Under the pieces are notes generated by a model. That model made no database searches, was not told the origin of the DNA, and worked only from the letters and a program-made list of their open reading frames with translations. From contig NZ_CP034450.1 in NCBI RefSeq assembly GCF_003952505.1, positions 5,338,501-5,402,500 on the forward strand: 64,000 bases of DNA. Direction: 5' to 3'. The translations under genes and the position numbers were made by a program. Positions 55,205-64,000 of the stretch are shown one piece after another. The stretch comes from Mesorhizobium sp. M4B.F.Ca.ET.058.02.1.1 (GTDB taxonomy: Bacteria; Pseudomonadota; Alphaproteobacteria; Rhizobiales; Rhizobiaceae). Every line of letters begins with the position of its first letter. Within the stretch, counting starts at the first letter, position 1.

Positions 55205-56179
55205 ATGAGGCCACAACAGCAGAACAGGCGCATGCGCGGTCGCAATAACAATGGCGGCGGCGGTGGCAACAACAACAACCGCAAGGGCCCCAATCCCCTG
55301 ACGCGCAACTACGAGAGCAACGGCCCGGATGTGAAGATCCGCGGATCGGCTCAGCAGATCGCCGAAAAATACGCCGCACTCGCCCGTGACGCGCAAAGCT
55401 CCGGCGACCGGGTGATGGCGGAAAACTATCTTCAGCACGCCGAACACTACAATCGCATCATTGCCGCCGCGCAGGCGCAGATGCCGATCCAGAACGTCCA
55501 GCAGAATCGCGACGATTTCGATGACGACGCGGACGAGGATCGCGACGAGTTCGACACTGTCGGCAACAGCAATGCCGGCGAAGCTCCGGCCGCGGCCGCC
55601 AACCAAGGTGCCGGCCCGCAGCCGGTGATCGAGGGCGAGCTGGCCTTCAATCAGGACAATGGAAACGGCCGCGACAATGGCCAACGCGATGGCCATGGCC
55701 GCGACAATGGCGGGCGCCACCGCGACCGACGCCAAAATGGCGGCTACGGCCAGAACGGCCAGCGCGGCGATTATGGCCAGCGCGGCGAGCATAGCGGCCA
55801 GCGCTTCGACCAGAACCGCCGCAACGAGGCGCCGGCGCTGCCGGAAGCCGCCGCCCAGGCGGAGCCGACCGTGGCCGAGCAGGCGCCCCTGTTCGACAGT
55901 TTTTCGCCGGCGGCCCTCGCGGCCCAGGCAGAGCGCAACGAAGCGGCCGCCGACAATGGCGGCTCGCGCCGTCCGCGCCGTCCACGCCGTTCGCGCGGCA
56001 ATGCCGACGAAGCCAATGCCGACCAGACGGATAGCCAGGCCGAAGCCGGCAGCGGCGATGCGGGCACCGAAGGGGTGAACGCGGCGCCTGCCGAAGCCAG
56101 TGCCGCGCCGTCCGAAGACAATCTGGCCCCGGCCGAAGGCGCGGCCAACGACCCGGTCATTGCCGACGTCAACAACTGA
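55205..56179 (+). CDS. DUF4167 family RNA-binding-like protein
   Basis: 324 residues. The conserved DUF4167 domain (about 1-95) starts MRPQQQNRRMRGR, a Gly/Asn-rich stretch, then GPNPLTRNYESNGPDVKIRGSA and AENYLQHAEHYNRI. The rest is disordered and repetitive: Asp-rich, then many short RDNG/GQR-like units, then Ala/Glu-rich, with a basic RRPRRPRRSRG patch. The low-complexity tail varies in length between species. The domain occurs beside prmC and clpB throughout Rhizobiales; its role is unknown, though RNA binding is suspected. Confidence 0.88.
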   Translation: MRPQQQNRRMRGRNNNGGGGGNNNNRKGPNPLTRNYESNGPDVKIRGSAQQIAEKYAALARDAQSSGDRVMAENYLQHAEHYNRIIAAAQAQMPIQNVQQNRDDFDDDADEDRDEFDTVGNSNAGEAPAAAANQGAGPQPVIEGELAFNQDNGNGRDNGQRDGHGRDNGGRHRDRRQNGGYGQNGQRGDYGQRGEHSGQRFDQNRRNEAPALPEAAAQAEPTVAEQAPLFDSFSPAALAAQAERNEAAADNGGSRRPRRPRRSRGNADEANADQTDSQAEAGSGDAGTEGVNAAPAEASAAPSEDNLAPAEGAANDPVIADVNN

Positions 56180-56203
56180 TCGAGTCCTGTCTTCAGGTCC
56201 ATC

Positions 56204-56234
56204 AACGGCGGGGAGAAATCTCCGCCGTTTTCGT
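56204..56234 (+). terminator. Terminator of DUF4167 gene
   Basis: AACGGCGG (56204-56211) pairs with CCGCCGTT (56222-56229) around GGAGAAATCT, followed by TTCGTTT. It lies 24 bases after the stop and separates this gene from clpB. Confidence 0.8.
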
Positions 56235-56278
56235 TTCCGCATGCCTGGAATTTTATCCTTTGACCGATATCAAGGCGT

Positions 56279-56307
56279 CTTGAGAGGCTGGGAGCTACGC
56301 ACCATAT
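56279..56307 (+). promoter_or_regulatory. Candidate sigma-32 heat-shock promoter of clpB
   Basis: CTTGAG (56279-56284), a 16-base spacer and ACCATAT (56301-56307) match the heat-shock consensus CTTGAA and CCCATNT with one mismatch each. It lies 95 bases before the clpB ATG. It should link clpB to RpoH and heat stress. Confidence 0.7.
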
Positions 56308-56401
56308 CTCGCGTGAACAGGGATCCGGCTCGAATGGGCGGGTCCGTCACCGTAATCAGATCCGGTGCCGCAAAGCGGGCCGGTGATGGAAGGAGACAGA
56401 T

Positions 56402-59008
<2,607 letters not shown>

Positions 59009-59024
59009 ACCGCCTTGCCTACCC

Positions 59025-59060
59025 AAAGCGGCGGAGCCTGAATGGGCTTCGCCGCTTTTT
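59025..59060 (+). terminator. Rho-independent terminator of clpB
   Basis: AAAGCGGCG (59025-59033) pairs with CGCCGCTTT (59050-59058), the inner GAGCC with GGGCTT, and five Ts follow (59056-59060). It lies 16 bases after the clpB stop. Confidence 0.9.
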
Positions 59061-59078
59061 CTTGAGACGCGGACGCCC

Positions 59079-59435
59079 ATGACGCTCGACGACTACAACA
59101 GCTTCTGCGCCTCGCTGCCCCGGACGACGCATGTCGTCCAGTGGGGCGGCGCCCATGTCTGGAAGGTCGGTGGCAAGGTGTTTGCCATTGGCGGCTGGGA
59201 CGAGGGCAAACAGCTCTTCGTCACCTTCAAATGTTCCGACATCGCCTATGACGTGCTGAAGGAGCAGCCAGGCTGCCGGCCCGCGCCCTATCTTGCCTCG
59301 CGCGGCATGAAATGGATCCAGCGCCAGACAAGCCAGAGCATGGATGATGCGGCGCTGAAGGACTATCTCGGCGAAAGCCACCGCCTGGTCGTCCTCAAGC
59401 TGACGAGACAGACACGCAGGGAATTGGGCCTGTAG
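59079..59435 (+). CDS. MmcQ/YjbR family protein
   Basis: 118 residues. The MmcQ/YjbR fold begins with the SFCASLPRTTH and FKCSDIAYDVLKEQPG segments and the WIQRQTSQSMDDAALKDYL region. It has a CyaY-like shape and probably binds DNA or a small ligand; the function is unresolved. It lies 70 bases after clpB and shares its strand, but the clpB terminator separates the two. Confidence 0.85.
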   Translation: MTLDDYNSFCASLPRTTHVVQWGGAHVWKVGGKVFAIGGWDEGKQLFVTFKCSDIAYDVLKEQPGCRPAPYLASRGMKWIQRQTSQSMDDAALKDYLGESHRLVVLKLTRQTRRELGL

Positions 59436-59568
59436 CAGCCGGGTGTTCGCCATCTTCATGCCCGGTTCATGTTGGAACCTTAAGCTCGGTAAATGGTTTG
59501 CTGGCGAAGGGCTCGCCACAAAGGGACATGCCGCGCGGCGGCAATTACGGACCGGAGAGTTGGCCACA

Positions 59569-61056
59569 ATGTTGCGCACGATCGTCTGCCTTTCGGCTGT
59601 TGTCGCCGGATTGGTGTCTTCCGGCGCGTTCGCGGCGCCGAGTGGCGACGGCGCGGAAAGGGAGGCCCGCGCTCCCGGCGGCATCCTTCTCGCCCAGGAC
59701 GGCAACATCGACGTCTATTACGACGCCAGGGGAAACCGCGTCATAGTCGATGCCGATACCGGCAAGGTCATCGCTATCCAGCCGCCGAACACTAGGCTCG
59801 ATCGCAGGGCGCTGCGCCGGCAGCTGCGGATGCAGGAGCTCGGCCGCGCGCCGGTCGAGGATGACGACCGCTACTATCTCGACGATCCCGAAGACATGGC
59901 CCGCTTCCGCCGCAGGCAGCTGGACGAGGAAGGCAGGGTGATTCCGCCGCCGGCCGACGAATACGATCCCTATGGCGACAATTCCGTGGATGCCTTTCCG
60001 CCGGTGCCGGACGATGAAGGCAACACCGCCACCTACCCGGAGGCGCCGAAGCCGAATACCGTCAAGCGCCAACCGCTGAACGAGGCGTCGATCGACCCCG
60101 CGCAGCCGGATCAGGATACGCAGGCTTCCCTGCCGCCGGACACCGGTGGCAAGGCCACGGTCGACCCGTCGCTGTCGCTCGGCGCGCGCCAGGATGTGGC
60201 GGCGCTGCAGGTGCTGCTCGATCGCGCCGGCGCGTCGCCGGGCGTGATCGACGGGCGATTCGGCTCCAATGTCGACAAGGCGCTGGCCGCCTACAACGAG
60301 ATCACGGGCAGCAATCTGCGCTCGACCGACGCCGTCGGCATCCAGTCGGCGCTGGCACAGTCGGGCGGCGATGCGTTCGCCTCCTACACGATCACGCCCG
60401 AGGACGCGGCCGGTCCCTACGTCGCGTCGATCCCAGAAGACTACAGCCAGAAGGCCCAGCTCGACCGCATGGGCTACACCTCCGTCACCGAAGCGCTGGC
60501 CGAGCGTTTCCATATGGATGAGAACTATCTGAAGTCGATCAATCAGGGCCTCGATTTCAACCGCCCCGGCACGATCATCAAGGTCGCCAATTTCGGCAGG
60601 CTGGTATCGACGCCGGTTGCCCGCATCGTCGCCGACAAGGGCAAGAAGGAAGTCTTCGCCTATGACGCGGCCGGCAAGCTGGTTGCCGCCTATCCGGCCA
60701 CCATCGGCTCGGCCGACACGCCGTCGCCATCGGGCATCCACACCGTGTCGCGTATCGCGCTCGATCCGAACTACACCTACAACCCGAGCATCAATTTCAA
60801 GCAGGGCCAGAACGACAAGATCCTGACCATCCCGCCGGGACCGAACGGCCCGGTTGGTTCGGTGTGGATTGCGCTGGACAAGCCGACCTACGGCATCCAC
60901 GGCACCCCCGATCCCTCCAAGATCGGCAAGACCGAAAGCCATGGCTGCGTGCGCCTGACGAACTGGGATGCGCGGGAGCTCGCCAAGATCGTGTCGCCCG
61001 GCGTCACCGTGGAATTCGTCGGCGGATCTTCAGCCGATGACATTGCGCAGCAATGA
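59569..61056 (+). CDS. Secreted L,D-transpeptidase (YkuD family)
   Basis: 495 residues. A signal peptide (about 1-23) is followed by a long, charged linker rich in Pro/Asp/Glu (about 40-200), a peptidoglycan-binding-like segment (ARQDVAALQVLLDRAGASPGVIDGRFG, about 205-245) and a C-terminal YkuD domain with SHGCVRLTNWDA, nucleophile Cys460 and His458. It makes 3-3 cross-links or attaches proteins to peptidoglycan. The ATG at 59569 is chosen for the signal peptide. Length exceeds the family average because of the linker. Confidence 0.9.
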   Translation: MLRTIVCLSAVVAGLVSSGAFAAPSGDGAEREARAPGGILLAQDGNIDVYYDARGNRVIVDADTGKVIAIQPPNTRLDRRALRRQLRMQELGRAPVEDDDRYYLDDPEDMARFRRRQLDEEGRVIPPPADEYDPYGDNSVDAFPPVPDDEGNTATYPEAPKPNTVKRQPLNEASIDPAQPDQDTQASLPPDTGGKATVDPSLSLGARQDVAALQVLLDRAGASPGVIDGRFGSNVDKALAAYNEITGSNLRSTDAVGIQSALAQSGGDAFASYTITPEDAAGPYVASIPEDYSQKAQLDRMGYTSVTEALAERFHMDENYLKSINQGLDFNRPGTIIKVANFGRLVSTPVARIVADKGKKEVFAYDAAGKLVAAYPATIGSADTPSPSGIHTVSRIALDPNYTYNPSINFKQGQNDKILTIPPGPNGPVGSVWIALDKPTYGIHGTPDPSKIGKTESHGCVRLTNWDARELAKIVSPGVTVEFVGGSSADDIAQQ

Positions 61057-61059
61057 GCC

Positions 61060-61644
61060 TCGGAGCGCGGCTGCATAGATCAGCTGCACAAGCAGGATGA
61101 AGCCGACGCTGAGCAACGGGCTAAATAGGCACAGCGCCGCGCCGACCGCCCACGGGAACTGCGCCTTGACGATTCGCAGGTAGACCGTGCGTGTCGTGTC
61201 CGCGTCGACGTCCTAGGCGATGAAGCCGTTCTTTTCCGCGTACCACCAGCTGGCGAGCAGCGTGACGCCGAGCATAAGAAGGTTCAGCCTAGGCGATCAC
61301 CGCGATCCTGAACTCGAGGAAGTCGGCCAGAAGGTCGGTCGAGAACGGCAAGAGTGCGATGAAGGCGAGAAAGCACAGGTTCAACGTCGCGAGCCGCCGG
61401 TCTGATTTGGCGATCAGCCTATGCTGCGCCTGCTGGGCGAACCAGAAGATGGTCAACGTCAGGAAGCTCAGCGCATAGGTCAGGAAACGTGGCGCCAGCG
61501 CCGCGATCGCCGCCGGCAACTCGCCCTCGGAATGGACCGCTTCGTGCGGCGGCACTCTCGAGAACGATCAGAGTCAGCACGATGGCGAAGACTGCCGATG
61601 ACACGCCCGCGTGCCTCCGCCGACGGTTCGAGTGGCCGCTTCAT
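61060..61644 (-). pseudogene. Frameshifted TMEM175 (DUF1211) family gene remnant
   Basis: Read on the minus strand from a good start (GGGAGACGCATG, ATG at 61642-61644) the coding potential jumps between frames. It passes through SSAVFAIVLTLIVLE in one frame, then GELPAAIAALAPRFLTYALSFLTLTIFWFAQQ and FLAFIALLPFSTDLLADFLEFR in another, then NLLMLGVTLLASWWYAEKNGF and VQLIYAAALR in others. Together these give the order of a TMEM175-type potassium channel monomer. At least two frameshifts and an in-frame stop separate the pieces. The 3' border is approximate. Confidence 0.75.
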
Positions 61645-61701
61645 GCGTCTCCCTCTGTTTCGATGCTGGTGAAACCTAGCACGGCGTCAGCCGTTTGCAC
61701 C

Positions 61702-61802
61702 TAAAGCGCGTCGCGCTGAAACGGATTCAGCCGACGCGGTTTGCGGCTTTGTTTTCATGCATGTCGCTTCCCAGGGCCGCGCACGTTTTGGCTGACATGC
61801 AT
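61702..61802. repeat. RIME-like mosaic element upstream of MFS gene
   Basis: Two hairpins: CGCGTCGCGCTGAA...TTCAGCCGACGCG (61707-61720, 61726-61738) and TGCATGTC...GACATGCA (61758-61765, 61794-61801). The linker GCTTTGTTTTC resembles the CTTTGTTTTGA linker of the element at 38806, so both share one plan. It lies between the TMEM175 remnant and the MFS gene. Confidence 0.8.
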
Positions 61803-61902
61803 TGGTCGGAGTGGCCCGCCATGCGGCCAGGCCGATCTGGTTTCACAACCGCAAGCTTCTGGCTGGTTGTTGCGGGTGCCATAGGAGGTCTAAGCAGGCT
61901 CC

Positions 61903-63471
61903 ATGAAATCTCCAGGCGAAGCTGCCGCCATTTCCCCGACCGGCTCGATCGCGAACGGCACGTTCTGCCCGCGGACGCGGCGCCGGTACGTGCTGATCGC
62001 GGCGATCCTGGCATCCGCGCTCGGCTTCATCGACGGCTCGGTCCTGGCCATCGCGATGCCGGCGCTGCGGGAAAATCTCGGCGCCAGCCTGGCCGAGGTG
62101 CAATGGATTTCCAACGCCTATGCGCTGACGCTATCGGCGCTGATCCTGGCGGGCGGTGCTGCCGGCGACCGGTTCGGCCTCAGGCGCGCGTTCGTGACCG
62201 GTATTGCGTTGTTCATCGCCACGTCGCTGGCCTGCGCGCTGGCGCCCAATGCCGGCGTGCTGGTCGCCTTCCGCGCCATCCAGGGCGTCGGCGCCGCCAT
62301 CATGGTGCCGGGCAGCCTCGCCATCATCGCCAAGGCCTATCCGAAGAAGGAGCGCGGCCGGGCGATCGGCATCTGGGCCGCGGCCTCGGCGCTGACGACC
62401 GCGCTCGGTCCGGTGCTGGGCGGCCTCGTCCTGTCCACCTTCGGCAATGGTATCTGGCGGGCGATCTTCGCCATCAACCTGCCGCTGGGCCTCATCTCGA
62501 TCTATCTTCTCCTGGCCAAGGTGCCGGCCGATGAGCCGACGGAAGAGCGCAGCCTCGACCTCGGCGGCGCCGGACTCGCCACGCTGGCGTTCGGATTGCT
62601 GGCCTATGGCCTGACCTCGATGAGCGCCGAGGGCGGCGGACAAATGTCCGGGCCGAGCATCGCAGCCGGCCTGGCGCTGCTTGTCGTGTTCGTTTTCTTC
62701 GAGCGCCGACAGCGCGAGCCGATGATCGACCTGTCGCTGTTTGGGATCGGCGCGTTCGCCGGAGCCAATCTTGCGACCTTCTTCCTCTATTTCGCACTGT
62801 CGGCCAATCTGTTCTATCTGCCGATGCTGCTGATTGCCCGCTGGGGGCTGAGCACGGCCGAGGTCGGCTTCATTTTCCTGCCACTGTCGGCATCGATCGC
62901 GCTGCTGTCGGGACCCGTTGGCCAGTGGTCGGATCGGATCGGGCCGAGATTCCCGATCGCCGCCGGCAGTCTGGTCGTCGCGTTTGCCTTTGCCGGGCTC
63001 GCGCTGCTCACCCATGCCGGCATCCACAATTTCTGGACCGGGACGTTTCCGCTGATGGCACTGATGGGGCTCGGCATGGCGCTGGTCGTGTCGCCGCTGT
63101 CGACCGCGGTCATGACGGCGGTCGAGGACAAGGACACCGGCGCCGCCTCGGGGATAAACAATGCCGTCTCGCGCATCGGCGGCCTGATCGCGGTGGCGGC
63201 GATGGGCTCGCTGGCGGCCTGGGTCTACGGGCTGAGCACCGGCGCCGCGCCCGGCATTCCAGGTTTCGGACAACAGGCGCCAGCGGGGCTCGCGCCGGAT
63301 CTCGACGCAGCACGGCTCGCCGCCAGCGACGTGGCTTTCGCGGCCGTCGCCGCCGTCACCACGCTGCTCTGCCTGCTTGCGGCCGTCATCGCCTGGATGA
63401 CCGTTTCCGGCCAGGCGCTGCCGTGGCCGCGCAGCGCGGATGAATCACCGGCTGATTCGTCACGAAACTGA
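61903..63471 (+). CDS. MFS drug exporter, EmrB/QacA (DHA2) type
   Basis: 522 residues with about fourteen helices. Motif C-like sequence around ALGPVLGGLVL, WISNAYALTLSALILAGGAAGDRFGLRR (motif A) and FIDGSVLAIAMPAL place it in the DHA2 group of proton antiporters. Drug or metabolite substrate is not predictable. No EmrA adaptor or regulator is next to it. The ATG at 61903 has only a weak ribosome binding site. Confidence 0.88.
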   Translation: MKSPGEAAAISPTGSIANGTFCPRTRRRYVLIAAILASALGFIDGSVLAIAMPALRENLGASLAEVQWISNAYALTLSALILAGGAAGDRFGLRRAFVTGIALFIATSLACALAPNAGVLVAFRAIQGVGAAIMVPGSLAIIAKAYPKKERGRAIGIWAAASALTTALGPVLGGLVLSTFGNGIWRAIFAINLPLGLISIYLLLAKVPADEPTEERSLDLGGAGLATLAFGLLAYGLTSMSAEGGGQMSGPSIAAGLALLVVFVFFERRQREPMIDLSLFGIGAFAGANLATFFLYFALSANLFYLPMLLIARWGLSTAEVGFIFLPLSASIALLSGPVGQWSDRIGPRFPIAAGSLVVAFAFAGLALLTHAGIHNFWTGTFPLMALMGLGMALVVSPLSTAVMTAVEDKDTGAASGINNAVSRIGGLIAVAAMGSLAAWVYGLSTGAAPGIPGFGQQAPAGLAPDLDAARLAASDVAFAAVAAVTTLLCLLAAVIAWMTVSGQALPWPRSADESPADSSRN

Positions 63472-63505
63472 TTCGTCGCGGGCGATATGCGATTCGCTCG
63501 CGAAC

Positions 63506-64000
63506 CTATCCTTCGACCTTGGCGCTGGCGACCTTGAGCGAATTGTTGTCTTCCTGCTTGAGCAGGTCGTCGATGCGGTCGCGCTCGCGCTTGAAGGCAA
63601 CCAGGTCGTCGCCTTTCAGCACCTTGCCGACCGGCAGGCGAACGCGCATCGGGTCGACCTTGGTGCCGTTGACGATCAGCTCATAGTGCAGATGCGGGCC
63701 GGTGGCGAGGCCGGTCTGACCAAGATAGCCGATGACCTGGCCCTGGCGGACGTGAACGCCCGGCTCGATGCCTCTGGCAAAAGCGGTCTGGTGATTGTAG
63801 GAAGTCTCGTAGCCGTTGGCGTGGCGGATGATGATCTGCTTGCCGTACCCGCCGGCCCAGCCGGCCTTCTCGATGACACCGTTGCCGGCGGCAATGATCG
63901 GCGTGCCGATCGGGGCGGCCCAGTCGACGCCGGTATGCATGCGGACATAGCCGAGGATCGGATGCCGGCGCGCGCCGAAGCCGGAGCGGAATTTCCCCGC
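63506..64000 (-). CDS. M23-family metallopeptidase, 5' part cut by window edge
   Basis: 165 residues visible, open to the window end. The LytM fold has HTGVDWAAP and HLHYE, the zinc ligands being His and Asp of the first motif and His of the second. Preceding GFGARRHPILGYVRMH is typical of M23 domains. A helical tail follows (VAFKRERDRIDDLLKQEDNN). It cleaves peptidoglycan cross-bridges or regulates amidases. The N-terminal region lies outside the window. Confidence 0.9.
   Translation of the reverse strand, partial: AGKFRSGFGARRHPILGYVRMHTGVDWAAPIGTPIIAAGNGVIEKAGWAGGYGKQIIIRHANGYETSYNHQTAFARGIEPGVHVRQGQVIGYLGQTGLATGPHLHYELIVNGTKVDPMRVRLPVGKVLKGDDLVAFKRERDRIDDLLKQEDNNSLKVASAKVEG

Noticed and set aside
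55659..55830. Tandem short repeats (RDNG, GQR-like) in the DUF4167 gene as a DNA repeat or CRISPR-like array
   Set aside because: Units are short, irregular and in frame; they are low-complexity protein coding, not spacer-repeat structure.

Overview
The window is high-GC, gene-dense chromosomal DNA of an alphaproteobacterium in the Rhizobiales, most likely Mesorhizobium or a close relative. This placement is inferred from gene content and order (ubiG, lysC, ptsP, prfA, prmC, DUF4167 gene, clpB; secA, ppiC, argJ), from PrsDE-type secretion of a glycanase, from RirA-like and CtrA-like sites, and from RIME-like mosaic repeats. No phage, integrase, IS transposase or CRISPR array is visible. Most of the window is core genome with small accessory insertions.

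Layout. 1-919 (-): start of an MHYT-PAS signalling protein cut by the window edge. 1262-6484 (+): ugpBAEC glycerol-3-phosphate ABC importer followed by a GpdQ-like phosphodiesterase. 6548-10387 (-): FbpABC-type ferric iron importer with a candidate TGA-N9-TCA iron box. 10591-11767 (+): ECF sigma factor and its NrsF anti-sigma factor with a candidate autoregulated promoter, then a PAS-GGDEF diguanylate cyclase. 13908-19265 (-): beta-hydroxybutyryl-CoA dehydrogenase, etfA, etfB, rhomboid protease, cobalamin adenosyltransferase, HIG1 protein and an SDR. 19349-25400: BrkB, EamA, GluQRS, AlkA-like glycosylase, HNH protein, DsbB and a YqaA-like membrane protein. 25635-25719: tRNA-Leu(CAA).

25812-34558 (-) is an envelope and exopolysaccharide block. 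It holds a three-gene operon for a GH16 RTX glycanase and its PrsD/PrsE type I exporter, a secreted YncE-like beta-propeller, a CelD-type GNAT protein and a flippase. 34847-42154 holds secA, ppiC, argJ, a GNAT gene and mutT, interrupted by a tetR gene and a RIME-like element. 42260-46231 holds a small membrane protein, a Flp pilin, a BioC-like methyltransferase, comF, grxC, a Nit-type amidase and a DUF1178 gene. 46245-47746 is a divergent marR/eamA pair. 47775-59008 runs ubiG, lysC, ptsP, prfA, prmC, DUF4167 gene and clpB. 59079-64000 holds an MmcQ/YjbR gene, an L,D-transpeptidase, a frameshifted TMEM175-family pseudogene, an MFS exporter and a truncated M23 peptidase.

The most notable non-coding signal is a family of large palindromic intergenic elements at 6483, 21551, 24106 and 52811. 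They share a core, but their outer arms differ between copies while staying self-complementary within each copy. Other non-coding signals are three RIME-like mosaics, a terminator-like hairpin just upstream of lysC, and sigma-factor-specific promoters for the ECF gene and clpB. No wholly new protein system was found. The best candidates for undescribed biology are the palindromic elements, the lysC leader and the glycanase/propeller/GNAT/flippase block.
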